Positions 7,699-20,834 are shown, numbered from the stretch's first letter. The stretch: DNA of 37,043 nt from Peptococcaceae bacterium (GCA_017547685.1 JAFYPD010000070.1:1-37043), one strand, 5' to 3'. Numbers and translations: made by a program. Notes: generated from the sequence alone by a model not told the origin.

Positions 7699-8715
7699 AT
7701 GCAGACCCATTATTATTATACAAAAATGAAGAAACAGCAGCAGGCGGCTTATTATGCCCTTCTGGAGGGGCTGGAATCGATGGCGGCGTCCTTTTCTGTG
7801 CCAAGGTTAGAGGAGCGGGAATTGTATGAAATTCATTTTCTGCTCCGGCTGGACCATCCCGAACTGTTTTATTCGGAGGGGATTTCGTGGCGGTATTATG
7901 AACACGCTTCCCATGTGGAGGTTGTGCCCGATTATCTGTTTGACCGGAAAAAGATAAAAACCCATCAGCAGGCGATGAACGCCCGGGTGGAAAAGCTGGT
8001 GCGGCCTGCCATGCAGCTGAGTGAGGCGGAAAAGCTGCAGTATGTGCATGATTTTATCTGCAGGCAGGTGCAGTACGATAAATTGAAAAAACAGTATTCC
8101 CATGAAATCATCGGGCCGCTGGGGCAGGGTATCGGTGTGTGCGAGGGCATTGCCAAAACGGTGAAGGTGCTCTGCGATGCGCTGGGTATCTGGTGTATCA
8201 TTGCCATCGGGGAGGCCAATCAGGAAAAGGGCATCAAGTATCGGCATGCGTGGAATATTGTGCGTGTGGGCGGACAGTATTACCATCTGGATGCCACCTT
8301 CGACAATTCGCTGAGTACAGCCGATGGCATCCGGTACGATTATTATCTGCTATCTGACAGCCAGTTTTTCCGCGACCATGAGCCGGTTGTATGGAAGGTA
8401 CCGCTGTGTACCGATTCGGACCATTTTTATTATCGGCAGAAAAAGCTGTCGTTCACGAAGGTGGAGGAGGTACAGAAACGGGCGGCACAGGCGGTGAAAA
8501 AAGGTAAGCCTCTTGTTTTTCAGTGGCGCGGCGGTGCTTTATCGCAGGACAGATTAAAAGAGCTGCTGCGTGTGATCGAGCAGGAAGCCGCTGCAAAGGA
8601 AAAACACAGCAGTGTATCAGTCAATATATCGCAGGCCGTATTTTCTATCTGTTTTACTGATGGTGCAGACGGGCAGACGCTTCTGCAGGAACACGTCAAT
8701 GTGGACGGCGAATAA
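7699..8715 (+). CDS. Transglutaminase-like cysteine protein, probably cytosolic
   Basis: The 338-residue protein contains a transglutaminase/protease-like core. The catalytic triad is visible: Cys in GIGVCEGIAKT (about residue 145), His in RHAWNIV (about 179) and Asp in YHLDATFD (about 196). In bacteria this fold is found in peptidases, amidases and crosslinking enzymes, so the reaction cannot be named. The N-terminal 100 residues carry many Tyr, Gln and charged residues, and the C-terminal 100 residues are a separate unrecognised domain. No signal peptide or membrane segment is present, which differs from the many secreted members. ATG 7699 has AAAGGA nine bases upstream; upstream ATGs lie too near the transcription start. 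The gene is monocistronic, between the groESL terminator and a large hairpin element. Confidence 0.85.
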   Translation: MQTHYYYTKMKKQQQAAYYALLEGLESMAASFSVPRLEERELYEIHFLLRLDHPELFYSEGISWRYYEHASHVEVVPDYLFDRKKIKTHQQAMNARVEKLVRPAMQLSEAEKLQYVHDFICRQVQYDKLKKQYSHEIIGPLGQGIGVCEGIAKTVKVLCDALGIWCIIAIGEANQEKGIKYRHAWNIVRVGGQYYHLDATFDNSLSTADGIRYDYYLLSDSQFFRDHEPVVWKVPLCTDSDHFYYRQKKLSFTKVEEVQKRAAQAVKKGKPLVFQWRGGALSQDRLKELLRVIEQEAAAKEKHSSVSVNISQAVFSICFTDGADGQTLLQEHVNVDGE

Positions 8716-8752
8716 ACGGGCGACCGGGAGGCAAAATGACTGCATATGAAAA

Positions 8753-8897
8753 AGCAGAGTATCATTTCCCTGATTCCTCCGCACATGGACACTATCTGTA
8801 TCCAGTCCAGCGTTGTCGAACACGGTTGTTCGCCACGCTCCTGGACTGGATACATCGTGTTCATCTGTAGTCGGAATTTTGGGAAATATACTCTGCT
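8753..8897. repeat. Large nested palindrome (hairpin element D)
   Basis: The outer arms pair almost perfectly: AGCAGAGTATCATTTCCC (8753-8770) with GGGAAATATACTCTGCT (8881-8897), one bulge. Inside, ATGGACAC (8785-8792) pairs with GTGTTCAT, TATCCAGTCCAG (8799-8810) pairs perfectly with CTGGACTGGATA (8841-8852), and CGAACA (8817-8822) pairs with TGTTCG (8827-8832). T-runs follow the outer arm on both strands. It lies between convergent genes and can act as a bidirectional terminator. Its size and nested design resemble the elements at 20588, 20835 and 35020. Confidence 0.8.
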
Positions 8898-8960
8898 TTT
8901 TCTGTGTTTGAAATGGTTTTTATCCCAGTCGTCATGTATATGCAAAATACGGAGGAGGGT

Positions 8961-9554
8961 TCACGTCTGATCGGCAATGGAACCGATAATCTGCAATGCA
9001 ATCTCTTTTCGCTGAACGCACTGGTCCATGGCCTGCTTTTCGATGTATCGGTGGGCTTCCAATTCGGTCATGTTCTGTTTCTCGATGAGCAGCCATTTTG
9101 CCCGGTTGACAAGGCGGATTTCTTCCATTTTTTCCTCAATGGACAGGGTTTTCTTTTCAAATCTGCGCAGCCGTTCCCGCGTACTCTCCATCCATTTCAG
9201 TGCCACTTCGATGGTTGCTCTGGAGGCAGGTCTGGACAGCGTGAAAACACCGTGCCGGGCAAGCCGGTTATGCGTTTCCTCATAAATATCGGTTCGGACC
9301 AATAGAAGCACCACCGCATTTTGGGATGTGCACATATCAATGGCAAAATGGATGCCGGAATCATCGGGCAGAGGGGCGCAAATCAGTACAAAATCATAGG
9401 CGCGGCCGGTCACAGCCTGTTTTGCCATACTAATGCTGGAAACCGTGTGTACCGGGCTGTATTTTGATTCTGGAAGCAGCTGATACAATGAGTGGTTGAA
9501 CCGTTCTGCAGCTGAAACCAGCAGAACACTGTAAACCTGTTCTTTTAAACTCAT
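8961..9554 (-). CDS. ANTAR-domain RNA-binding regulator with degenerate receiver
   Basis: The 197-residue protein has an N-terminal receiver-like domain (about 8-120), a coiled-coil linker (about 120-145) and a C-terminal ANTAR domain (about 140-192, with RAKWLLIEKQNMTELEAH and IEKQAM). ANTAR domains bind RNA hairpin pairs and prevent transcription termination. In the receiver, the phospho-acceptor Asp position reads DFVLICAPLPD, with Cys59 where Asp is expected, so control by phosphorylation is unlikely. The gene follows glnA by 36 bp on the same strand, suggesting co-transcription and a role in nitrogen control, a known pairing in clostridia-like genomes. ATG 9554 has GGAGGT seven bases upstream. 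A GTG nine bases earlier overlaps that site and is rejected. Confidence 0.88.
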   Translation of the reverse strand: MSLKEQVYSVLLVSAAERFNHSLYQLLPESKYSPVHTVSSISMAKQAVTGRAYDFVLICAPLPDDSGIHFAIDMCTSQNAVVLLLVRTDIYEETHNRLARHGVFTLSRPASRATIEVALKWMESTRERLRRFEKKTLSIEEKMEEIRLVNRAKWLLIEKQNMTELEAHRYIEKQAMDQCVQRKEIALQIIGSIADQT

Positions 9555-9590
9555 TGTTTGCACCTCCTTCCAGATTGCAGCTGAGAATGG

Positions 9591-10802
9591 TTATTTGTTA
9601 CAGTAGATTTCCAGAATTGCTTCTGGAATATACGCTTTGATAAACGGGCTGTTTGCTGCCAGCGTGCGGGCAACCTGTAAATTTTGCGGCAGCTTTTTAT
9701 ACTGGGCCAGAGCCAGATTGTCTGCTTTGTATAAATTGATATTGGCAGCCGGAGGCAGTTCCAGATGGTTCTGAATTCCATACAGGCCGGCGTAAATCAG
9801 CAATGCAAACGCCAGATAGGGATTGGCGGCCGGATCCGGTGAACGAAGCTCGGCACGGCGGTATTCCCCCACGGCAGCGGGAATCCGTACCAGCTGAGAG
9901 CGGTTTTCGGTAGACCAGGAAATATAACCTGGTGCTTTGTGTGTACCGAATCGCTCGTAGGAGTTTCCCGTGTGGTTCAGAAATACCGTCATTTCGGCAA
10001 CCTTGTCCAGAATACCTGCAATCATTGCGTGCAGATAGTCGGTATCATCGGTAGTTTTCAGCGACATATTGATATGAAACCCGCTGCCCGGCCGGTCAGG
10101 CAGGGGCTTGGGGCTGAAATCTGCGTGGAGTCCGCTTTTGTGCGCTACTGTTTTTACGATGGACTGGAACGTAATCACATTGTCGGCAGCGCTCAGTGCA
10201 TCGGAGTAGCGAAAATCAATCTCGTTCTGGCCGGGCCCTTGCTCGTGGTGGGAACTTTCCGGGCGGATGCCCATTTGTTCCAGCGTTAAACAGATTTCCC
10301 GGCGGATGTTTTCCCCTTTATCCTCCGGAGCTGCATCCATATATCCCGCTTTGTCATAAGGGATTGTGGTTGGCTCACCGGCTTCGTCCAGTTTAAACAG
10401 ATAAAATTCCTGCTCGGCGCCAAAGGAAAAACGGAAACCGGCCTGTTCTGCTTCTGCAACCGCCTGTTTCAGCAGCGTTCTGGTATCACACTCAAAAGGT
10501 GTGCCGTCCGGATAGGAGACACTGCAGAACATACGTACAACGCGGCCATGTTCCGGCCGCCAGGGCAGCATCATCAGGGTTTCTGCATCCGGGTGCAGCA
10601 GCAAATCAGAGCGGGACTCGTCCCCAAAGCCGGCGATGGCAGAGGCATCGATGGCAATACCGTATTCAAAGGCACGGGGCAGTTCCAGAGGCATGATAGA
10701 GATGTTTTTCTGTTTTCCGAATACATCGCAGAAGGCAAGGTGGATAAATTTAACATCTTCTTCTTTTACAAACTGCATAACTTCCTGTTTGGAATATTTC
10801 AT
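9591..10802 (-). CDS. glnA: Glutamine synthetase, type I, short form
   Basis: Glutamine synthetase joins ammonia to glutamate using ATP and works as a dodecamer in the cytosol. The protein has 403 residues, shorter than the usual 440-470 of type I. Key segments are present: AEQEFYLF near residue 129, GPGQNEIDFRY near 204, SGFHINMSL near 257, NRSQLVRIP near 321 and RAELRSPDPAANPYLAFAL near 334. The C-terminal region is trimmed and the Tyr adenylylation segment of enterobacterial enzymes is absent. It is followed by the ANTAR regulator gene and is divergent from the purC operon, three of whose products use glutamine. Short GlnA forms occur beside ANTAR regulators in related anaerobes. Some glutamine-synthetase homologues make other gamma-glutamyl amides, but the conserved sites favour true GlnA. 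Confidence 0.92.
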   Translation of the reverse strand: MKYSKQEVMQFVKEEDVKFIHLAFCDVFGKQKNISIMPLELPRAFEYGIAIDASAIAGFGDESRSDLLLHPDAETLMMLPWRPEHGRVVRMFCSVSYPDGTPFECDTRTLLKQAVAEAEQAGFRFSFGAEQEFYLFKLDEAGEPTTIPYDKAGYMDAAPEDKGENIRREICLTLEQMGIRPESSHHEQGPGQNEIDFRYSDALSAADNVITFQSIVKTVAHKSGLHADFSPKPLPDRPGSGFHINMSLKTTDDTDYLHAMIAGILDKVAEMTVFLNHTGNSYERFGTHKAPGYISWSTENRSQLVRIPAAVGEYRRAELRSPDPAANPYLAFALLIYAGLYGIQNHLELPPAANINLYKADNLALAQYKKLPQNLQVARTLAANSPFIKAYIPEAILEIYCNK

Positions 10803-10843
10803 AGATAAACACCTGCTTTATTAAAATCAAACGGATATCATTC

Positions 10844-10864
10844 ATAGTTTATTACTATAGTTTA
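10844..10864. promoter_or_regulatory. Direct repeat in the glnA-purC divergent region
   Basis: ATAGTTTA occurs at 10844-10851 and 10857-10864, a 13-bp period, within 65 bp of the glnA start. It may be an operator or part of the glnA promoter. The rest of the 304-bp divergent region holds A+T-rich sequence on the glnA side and the purC promoter and hairpin on the other. I see no purine or glutamine riboswitch and no convincing ANTAR two-hairpin target here. Confidence 0.3.
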
Positions 10865-10955
10865 ATATTTTACAACATCTAATTGTTTTTGGCTATATTT
10901 ATTTTTATATGACGGGATATCGCTGTAATTTTTTTGCAGCATAGAGCCCCAGGCA

Positions 10956-10984
10956 TTGACGAACCGGCAGGATTGCTGTAAAAT
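10956..10984 (+). promoter_or_regulatory. Promoter of the purC-carB operon
   Basis: TTGACG (10956-10961) and TAAAAT (10979-10984) are separated by exactly 17 bp. The predicted start is near 10991, only a few bases before the 22-bp hairpin at 10994, so every transcript from here would begin with that structure. Confidence 0.8.
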
Positions 10985-10993
10985 AATATCGGT

Positions 10994-11047
10994 AAAGGCA
11001 AAGGCGTCTTTAAGGATAAAACCTTAAGGGTGTCTTTGCCTTTTTTG
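10994..11047 (+). terminator. 22-bp leader hairpin with T-run (candidate attenuator or small RNA)
   Basis: The arms 10994-11015 and 11022-11043 pair along 22 consecutive positions, with four G-U pairs and no mismatch, around a hexaloop ATAAAA. The distal end of the right arm lies in TTTTTTG, so it is terminator-shaped. It begins at the predicted transcription start and lies about 60 bp before purC. It could end most transcripts as a roughly 55-nt RNA, be overcome by an antitermination factor, or be cut by RNase III. The structure is seen; the function is inferred. Confidence 0.75.
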
Positions 11048-11106
11048 TATGTCTTTTCATTTAAATGTGTTATCAGAAAATGATTTCAAACTGGAGGTAG
11101 CGGGAT

Positions 11107-14880
<3,774 letters not shown>

Positions 14881-14895
14881 GAGCGAGGCGGTAAT

Positions 14896-15999
14896 ATGAG
14901 GAATTATGATAAGAAATTAATATTAGAAGACGGAAGTGAGTATCTGGGCTATGCCTTCGGGGCAGACAGCGATGTGGTATGTGAAATTGTGTTTAATACT
15001 TCTATGGTGGGCTATCAGGAAATTCTCTCTGATCCGTCCTATACGGATCAGGCCGTGGTAATGACTTATCCGTTAATCGGCAATTACGGTATGGCAGAGG
15101 ATGACTATGAAACAATCATTCCAACTATCGGTGGACTGATTGTGCGCGAATATAATAATGAGCCTTCTAATTTCCGAAGTACAGATACCCTGTCGGATGT
15201 GATGAAACGCTACGGCATCTCTGGGATCTACGGGCTGGATACCAGAAAACTGACCCGGTCCATTCGGAATCTGGGCAGCCGCAAGGTGCTGATAACCAGT
15301 ATCGATACCAGCCTGGAAGCAGGGCTGCGTCTGTTAAGTCAAACAGAACTTCCGCGAGATGCCGTTTCCCGGGTCAGCTGTAAAGAACACTGGTGCTATG
15401 CTGATTCTGCCGACGGCTTTCATGTGGTTGCGGTTGATTGTGGTATCAAGTATAACATTCTGCGTTCTCTGCGGGACAGGGGCTGTAAAGTGACCGTTGT
15501 GCCATGGAATACCAGCGCAGAAACCATTGAGAGCTTGCAGCCGGATGGTATTTTTCTTTCCAATGGACCTGGTGACCCAACCGATGTGGTGCCAGTTATT
15601 GAAATGGTAAAAGCATTGCGGGGCAAGTATCCGATTTTTGGTATCTGCCTGGGACATCAGGTGATTTCTCTGGCTTACGGTGCGAAAACATACAAACTAA
15701 AATTCGGGCATCGAGGTGGTAACCATCCGGTGAAACAGCTGGAAACCGAAAAACTGGAAATTACATCGCAAAATCATTCTTATGCGGTGGACAGCGACAG
15801 TGTAAAAAATACGGAACTGACAATTACGCATATCAATCTGCTGGATAACACTGTGGAAGGTGTGAAATGTGACAGAGACAGAATTTTCAGTGTACAGTAT
15901 CATCCGGAGAGTGCCCCGGGCCCGCAGGACAGTGCATACCTGTTTGACCGGTTTATCAGACTGATGGAGGAGGAAGCGAACCATGCCGAAAAGAACTGA
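14896..15999 (+). CDS. carA: Carbamoyl-phosphate synthase small subunit
   Basis: CarA hydrolyses glutamine and passes ammonia to CarB to form carbamoyl phosphate for pyrimidines and arginine. The protein has 367 residues. The N-terminal domain carries [17 protein letters not shown] and the C-terminal class I amidotransferase carries GICLGHQ (Cys nucleophile near residue 250), with YHPES supplying the His and Glu. The segment FLSNGPGDP is the usual oxyanion loop. An AGGCGGT sequence precedes the ATG. It overlaps carB by 17 bp, so the two subunits are co-translated. The same operon holds two other glutamine-dependent enzymes. Confidence 0.97.
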   Translation: MRNYDKKLILEDGSEYLGYAFGADSDVVCEIVFNTSMVGYQEILSDPSYTDQAVVMTYPLIGNYGMAEDDYETIIPTIGGLIVREYNNEPSNFRSTDTLSDVMKRYGISGIYGLDTRKLTRSIRNLGSRKVLITSIDTSLEAGLRLLSQTELPRDAVSRVSCKEHWCYADSADGFHVVAVDCGIKYNILRSLRDRGCKVTVVPWNTSAETIESLQPDGIFLSNGPGDPTDVVPVIEMVKALRGKYPIFGICLGHQVISLAYGAKTYKLKFGHRGGNHPVKQLETEKLEITSQNHSYAVDSDSVKNTELTITHINLLDNTVEGVKCDRDRIFSVQYHPESAPGPQDSAYLFDRFIRLMEEEANHAEKN

Positions 16000-18900
16000 T
16001 ATTCACAAAATTCTGGTGATTGGTTCCGGCCCAATTGTCATCGGGCAGGCAGCAGAATTTGATTACGCAGGGACACAAGCCTGTCTGGCCCTGAAAGAGG
16101 AAGGCTATGAGGTTGTACTCTGTAACTCTAACCCGGCTACTATTATGACAGATACGTCCATTGCAGATAAAGTGTATATGGAACCGCTGACACTGGAATA
16201 TATCGCCCGTATTATCCGGCATGAACGGCCAGATGCAATCCTGCCGGGTATTGGCGGACAGACTGGTCTGAACCTGGCCATGCAGCTGGAGAAAAAAGGA
16301 ATTCTCGCAGAGTGCCGGGTAGAACTGCTGGGCACCAGAAGCAGCAGTATTGAACAGGCGGAGGACCGGGAATTGTTCAAGGCATTGTGTGAACGGCTGG
16401 GAGAACCGGTACTGCCTTCTGACATTGCCAATACGCTGGAAGAAGGGCTTGATATCGCAAAAAAAATCGGCTTTCCGGTTGTACTGCGCCCTGCATTTAC
16501 ACTGGGCGGTACGGGTGGCGGATTTGCCGACAATGAAGAAGAGTTCCGAAGTTTGATGAAAAATGCGCTGGGGTTATCTCCGGTGCATCAGGTTCTGGTA
16601 GAGAAAAGTATCAAAGGCTATAAAGAAATTGAGTATGAAGTGATGCGGGATGCCAATGACACGGCAATTACCATCTGTAACATGGAAAATCTGGATCCGG
16701 TCGGCATTCATACTGGCGACTCCATTGTGGTGTGTCCATCGCAGACTTTGACGAATAAAGAATATCAGATGCTGCGCGACAGTGCTCTGAAAATTATCCG
16801 GGCACTGGAAATTGAGGGAGGCTGCAATGTGCAGTTTGCGCTTGACCCGAATTCGTTTCAGTATTATTTAATTGAGGTAAATCCTCGTGTGTCCCGCTCG
16901 TCGGCACTGGCCTCCAAAGCCAGCGGTTATCCGATTGCCCGGGTGTCGGCGAAAATCGGTGCAGGTATGTGGCTGGATGAAATCCCGCTGGCAAATACAC
17001 TGGCTTCTTTTGAACCGGCGCTGGATTATGTGGTAACTAAAATGCCTCGCTTTCCCTTTGATAAATTTGTCGATGCCGATAATGCTTTGAGTACGCAGAT
17101 GAAGGCAACCGGTGAAGTTATGAGTGTGGGCCGTACCATAGAGGAAAGTTTATTGAAGGCCGTTCGTTCACTGGAAATCGGGCGCTATCATCTTCATCAT
17201 CCAAAATTTGATACGATGACTGCGGACAATATACTGGACTATATCAAAACAGGTACGGACGACAGAATCTATGCCATGGCCGAATTGTTGCGCCGCAGTG
17301 TACCGGAAAATCAACTGGCAGAGACCACGAGGATTGACAGATTTTTTATCCGGAAAATTGCTAATATTGTGGCTTATGAAAAAAGAATAAAAGAAAATTA
17401 TCTGGATTACGAAACACTTCTGACAGCCAAAAAGATGGGCTTCTCGGACAAATATATCGCGCAGTGCTGGAACATGCTGGAACAGGAACTGTTTGCGATT
17501 CGCAGGAAAGCAGGTATTGTACCGGTTTATAAAATGATTGACAGCTGTTCTTCCGAGTTTGACAGCTACATTCCGTATTTCTATGCCACCTACGAAGAAG
17601 AGAATGAGTCTGTTGTGTCTGACCGGAAAAAAATTATTGTGCTGGGTTCCGGGCCAATTCGTATCGGGCAGGGAGTGGAGTTTGATTACTCTACAGTACA
17701 TGCCATCCAGACTATCAGGGCGGCCGGGTATGAGGCTATCATTATCAATAACAATCCGGAAACGGTATCCACTGACTACACCTGCTCTGACAAACTTTAT
17801 TTTGAACCTTTGTGTGTTGAAGACGTAATGAATATCATAGAGTTGGAGAAACCGGAAGGTGTGATTGTGACACTGGGCGGGCAAACAGCCATCAATCTGG
17901 CGGAACCACTGCATGCCCGCGGTGTGAAAATAATCGGGACAGATTGTGATGCTATCCGTCGTGCGGAAAACCGCGATGATTTTGAAAAACTGCTCTCATC
18001 TGCGGGGATTCCGCAGCCGAAGGGGAAAGCAGTCACCAATATGAAAGACGGGCTGAATGCAGCGAAGGAAATCGGCTATCCAGTGCTGGTGCGCCCGAGT
18101 TTTGTGCTGGGCGGCAGAGCCATGCAGATTGTGGCAAAGGAAGAACAGCTGCGCCATTATCTGAAAACAGCCGTTGAAATTGATGAGGATAAACCGGTGC
18201 TGGTGGATAAATACATCTGTGGGAAAGAAGTAGAGGTGGATGCCATCTGCGATGGGAAACAGGTATTCGTTCCCGGCATTATGCAGCTGGTAGAGCGGAC
18301 CGGTGTGCATTCCGGAGATTCCATCAGTGTATATCCGCCGTACAGCATATCGGAACGTGTGAAAGAAACCATCCTTCGTTATACCGAACAGCTTGGGCTG
18401 GCAATCGGGATTGTTGGACTGTTCAATATCCAGTTTATTGTAGATGCGCAGGATGATGTTTCTATTATTGAAGTAAATCCGCGCTCTTCCCGCACGGTAC
18501 CGTTCCTGTCCAAGGCAACCGGTTACAGCCTGGCTGATATGGCAACACTGGTAATGCTGGGCACCAGTCTGGCCGAACAGGGTATTACCGAGAGATATCC
18601 GCAGGAAAAATCCAGATGGTATGTAAAAGTACCGGCATTTTCTTTCTCCAAGCTGCAGGGTATGGATGCCTACCTCTCGCCGGAGATGAAATCAACCGGG
18701 GAAGCTATTGGCTACGATAAAACATTCCATCGTGCCATGTATAAAGCTATGGTGGCAGCGGGTATGCGTATGCAGAATTACGGTACCGTTCTGGTTACGG
18801 TGGCCGACGAGGATAAAGCGGCCGCGCTTCCGCTGGTTAAGCGGTTTTATGATATGGGCTTTAATATCGAAGCCACTGCAGGAACCGCAGAGTATTTAAA

Positions 18901-19165
18901 ACAGCATGGCATTCATACCAGAGTATTACGTAAACTTAGTGAGGGGAGTCAGGAGATACTGGAGGCCATCCGTGCAGGTTATATCAGTTATGTTATTAAT
19001 ACGAGAGCCGTTTTTTCCGGTATTCACTACGAAGATGGGGTTGCGATCCGCCGTTGTGCCACACAGAATAATATTACTATGCTGACCTCTCTTGATACGG
19101 TAAAAATACTATTGGATGTACTGGATGAAATGACGATAGGTGTTTCACCGATCAATGCCTGCTAA
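15983..19165 (+). CDS. carB: Carbamoyl-phosphate synthase large subunit
   Basis: The 1060-residue synthase makes carbamoyl phosphate from bicarbonate, ATP and ammonia delivered by CarA. It consists of two homologous ATP-grasp halves. The first starts [19 protein letters not shown] (near residue 10) and the second [19 protein letters not shown] (near 551). Each is followed by a phosphate-binding stretch ([17 protein letters not shown]), and an MGS-like allosteric domain follows from about 930. The ATG inside the end of carA has GGAGGAAG upstream. It is the last gene of the operon, with a terminator 40 bp on. Confidence 0.98.
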   Translation: MPKRTDIHKILVIGSGPIVIGQAAEFDYAGTQACLALKEEGYEVVLCNSNPATIMTDTSIADKVYMEPLTLEYIARIIRHERPDAILPGIGGQTGLNLAMQLEKKGILAECRVELLGTRSSSIEQAEDRELFKALCERLGEPVLPSDIANTLEEGLDIAKKIGFPVVLRPAFTLGGTGGGFADNEEEFRSLMKNALGLSPVHQVLVEKSIKGYKEIEYEVMRDANDTAITICNMENLDPVGIHTGDSIVVCPSQTLTNKEYQMLRDSALKIIRALEIEGGCNVQFALDPNSFQYYLIEVNPRVSRSSALASKASGYPIARVSAKIGAGMWLDEIPLANTLASFEPALDYVVTKMPRFPFDKFVDADNALSTQMKATGEVMSVGRTIEESLLKAVRSLEIGRYHLHHPKFDTMTADNILDYIKTGTDDRIYAMAELLRRSVPENQLAETTRIDRFFIRKIANIVAYEKRIKENYLDYETLLTAKKMGFSDKYIAQCWNMLEQELFAIRRKAGIVPVYKMIDSCSSEFDSYIPYFYATYEEENESVVSDRKKIIVLGSGPIRIGQGVEFDYSTVHAIQTIRAAGYEAIIINNNPETVSTDYTCSDKLYFEPLCVEDVMNIIELEKPEGVIVTLGGQTAINLAEPLHARGVKIIGTDCDAIRRAENRDDFEKLLSSAGIPQPKGKAVTNMKDGLNAAKEIGYPVLVRPSFVLGGRAMQIVAKEEQLRHYLKTAVEIDEDKPVLVDKYICGKEVEVDAICDGKQVFVPGIMQLVERTGVHSGDSISVYPPYSISERVKETILRYTEQLGLAIGIVGLFNIQFIVDAQDDVSIIEVNPRSSRTVPFLSKATGYSLADMATLVMLGTSLAEQGITERYPQEKSRWYVKVPAFSFSKLQGMDAYLSPEMKSTGEAIGYDKTFHRAMYKAMVAAGMRMQNYGTVLVTVADEDKAAALPLVKRFYDMGFNIEATAGTAEYLKQHGIHTRVLRKLSEGSQEILEAIRAGYISYVINTRAVFSGIHYEDGVAIRRCATQNNITMLTSLDTVKILLDVLDEMTIGVSPINAC

Positions 19166-19206
19166 ATAATCATGTTTTAACTGGATAATCCTTGCACTAT
19201 ATATAG

Positions 19207-19238
19207 AGGCTGTTTCTCAGATGAGAGACAGCCTTTTT
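19207..19238 (+). terminator. Terminator of the purC-carB operon
   Basis: AGGCTGTTTCTC (19207-19218) pairs with GAGAGACAGCC (19223-19233), and TTTTT follows. The arms are imperfect at one or two positions. It ends the nucleotide operon before the next gene starts at 19319. Confidence 0.85.
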
Positions 19239-19318
19239 CTGAGAAAATCCGGTTGCCAGAGGATAGAGAAACGAGTAAAATGAAATCAGAATGATTTGAG
19301 ATAGCGTGAGGTGTTGTT

Positions 19319-20578
19319 GTGTTTTATTATCGTATAAAAGATAATGTGGTATGTTCTCGCAGAGAGCTGGCAAGTTTTGCGGAATGTTCGGAGCAGGAGG
19401 CCATGAAGGCGGAGAGGTTTGCCTATATCAGCCCGCGGACTGGTGCGGGGAAGGTGCTGTATTGCATCAATCATCGAGGATATCTGGCTGATGAGGCAGA
19501 AGGGCTGTGGTGTCTGAACAGCAATCAGCTGGATGCCATGGCCGATGAGATGGAGGCTGTGCCCCAGTGGCTGGCGGAAAAAGCGGATGCCGGACTGATG
19601 CGCGGTATTTGTGCCGATGTATTGAATCTGGCTGCACTGCTGGAGCAGACTTACAACAGAGAGAAAAAGACAGTGCATATCCTGGCTATGGGTGATGTGG
19701 GCGGTACGCTGCTGATTGGCATGTCGCTTCTGGGCGGTGACTGTGTGCGGGAAATCGGCATCTATGATTTTAATGAAAATCTGTGCAATCGCTGGGAGCA
19801 CGAAATCAATCAGATTGCCTATCCGTGGCAGTATGACCGGATGCCTGCGGTGAAGATACTGCAAAAAGAAGAGCTATTCCTGTGTGACGTGTTTGTGTTC
19901 TGTGCATCAAAATCCATCCCGCCGGTGGGCGCTGAGGTGCAGGATGTGCGTATGGCACAGCTGGAGGCCAACAGCGCTATCATCAGCCAGTACGGGAAAA
20001 TGGCTCGCAAAGCTGGATTTCAGGGTCTGTTTGCTGTGGTGTCTGACCCGGTTGACCCGCTCTGTCAGCGGGTGTGGGCGGCCAGCAATTGTGATGCGGA
20101 TGGCGTATGGGACGGCAAAGGGCTGCGCCCGGAACAGGTGCAGGGTTATGGCCTCGGGGTGATGAACAGCCGGGCGGCTTATTATGCAAAACAGGATGCA
20201 AGGTTTCAGCAGTTTTTAACGGAGGGCAGAGCCTACGGGCCCCACGGGCAGCGTTTAGTGATTGCCGACAGTGTGACAGATTATCATCATGAGTTGTCCA
20301 TGGAACTGACGAAAAAGACTGTGGAAGCTAATCTGGAAGTGCGGGCGCTGGGCTATAAACCGTATATTGCACCTGCTATCTCCTCCGCAGCAATCTCCAT
20401 TCTGCTTACCATTCGGGGAGAATGGCATTACAGCTCCAATTATCTGGGCGGCATTTTCATGGGGGCAAAAAACCGCAGCACAGCGTACGGCGTAGAACTG
20501 GAACATCTGCCGCTGCCTGATGCATTACTGCAGAGACTGCAGGATGTGGTGGATGAATTGAATGCGCTGAAGATTTAA
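19319..20578 (+). CDS. Lactate/malate dehydrogenase superfamily protein with N-terminal extension
   Basis: The 419-residue protein has an N-terminal ~110-residue domain I do not recognise. A lactate/malate-dehydrogenase-like core follows. The NAD site is degenerate but visible as HILAMGDVGGTLLIGMSLLGG (about 115-135) ending in IYDFNE. VRMAQLEANSAII matches the Arg-x-x-x-Leu-x-x-Asn substrate segment, SDPVDP replaces the usual NPVD, and GPHG holds the catalytic His. Family members reduce or oxidise 2-oxo/2-hydroxy acids; the substrate here is unknown. GTG 19319 has TGAGGTG five bases upstream and no better ATG is near. It is followed at once by two large repeat elements. Whether it is co-transcribed with the flavoprotein gene is uncertain. 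Confidence 0.8.
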   Translation: MFYYRIKDNVVCSRRELASFAECSEQEAMKAERFAYISPRTGAGKVLYCINHRGYLADEAEGLWCLNSNQLDAMADEMEAVPQWLAEKADAGLMRGICADVLNLAALLEQTYNREKKTVHILAMGDVGGTLLIGMSLLGGDCVREIGIYDFNENLCNRWEHEINQIAYPWQYDRMPAVKILQKEELFLCDVFVFCASKSIPPVGAEVQDVRMAQLEANSAIISQYGKMARKAGFQGLFAVVSDPVDPLCQRVWAASNCDADGVWDGKGLRPEQVQGYGLGVMNSRAAYYAKQDARFQQFLTEGRAYGPHGQRLVIADSVTDYHHELSMELTKKTVEANLEVRALGYKPYIAPAISSAAISILLTIRGEWHYSSNYLGGIFMGAKNRSTAYGVELEHLPLPDALLQRLQDVVDELNALKI

Positions 20579-20587
20579 AAATGATTG

Positions 20588-20786
20588 CAGGCAGACATGC
20601 AGGAAACTGTCATCACTCTTCTGTTTAATGCTGGACATTGATTCACTCAAATAAGTATGAATACAGCTATATTTCATGCTCGATTGTTTCGCTTTGCAAG
20701 ACTTTGTCTTTCACGCTTGAAACAATCTTCGCAAATGTCCAGCGTAAAGCAGAAGTCGTTCTGACAGCTTTTCTGCATGTCTGCTG
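20588..20786. repeat. Large imperfect palindrome (hairpin element A)
   Basis: The outer arms CAGGCAGACATGCAG and CTGCATGTCTGCTG pair, then ACTGTCA with TGACAG, then TTCTGTTTA with TAAAGCAGAA, then GCTGGACATT (20630-20639) with AATGTCCAGC. The centre has GATTGTTTC (20682-20690) and GAAACAATC (20719-20727). The reverse complement of 20681-20732 matches 20884-20935 in element B at 37 of 52 ungapped positions by hand count, so A and B are inverted copies of one family. The element starts nine bases after the dehydrogenase-like gene. No open frame of note lies in it. Confidence 0.85.
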
Positions 20787-20834
20787 AGTAAGAAAAGCGA
20801 TGAATGAAGATAATGATAGTGCAGATTATTAAAT

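Noticed and set aside
10803..10955. ANTAR target (paired hexaloop hairpins) in the glnA leader
   Set aside because: The A+T-rich sequence gives no pair of stable stems with the A-x-x-G-x-x loops expected for ANTAR binding.
10985..11106. Purine (guanine/adenine) riboswitch upstream of purC
   Set aside because: The three-way junction core sequences are absent. Only a single long hairpin is present.
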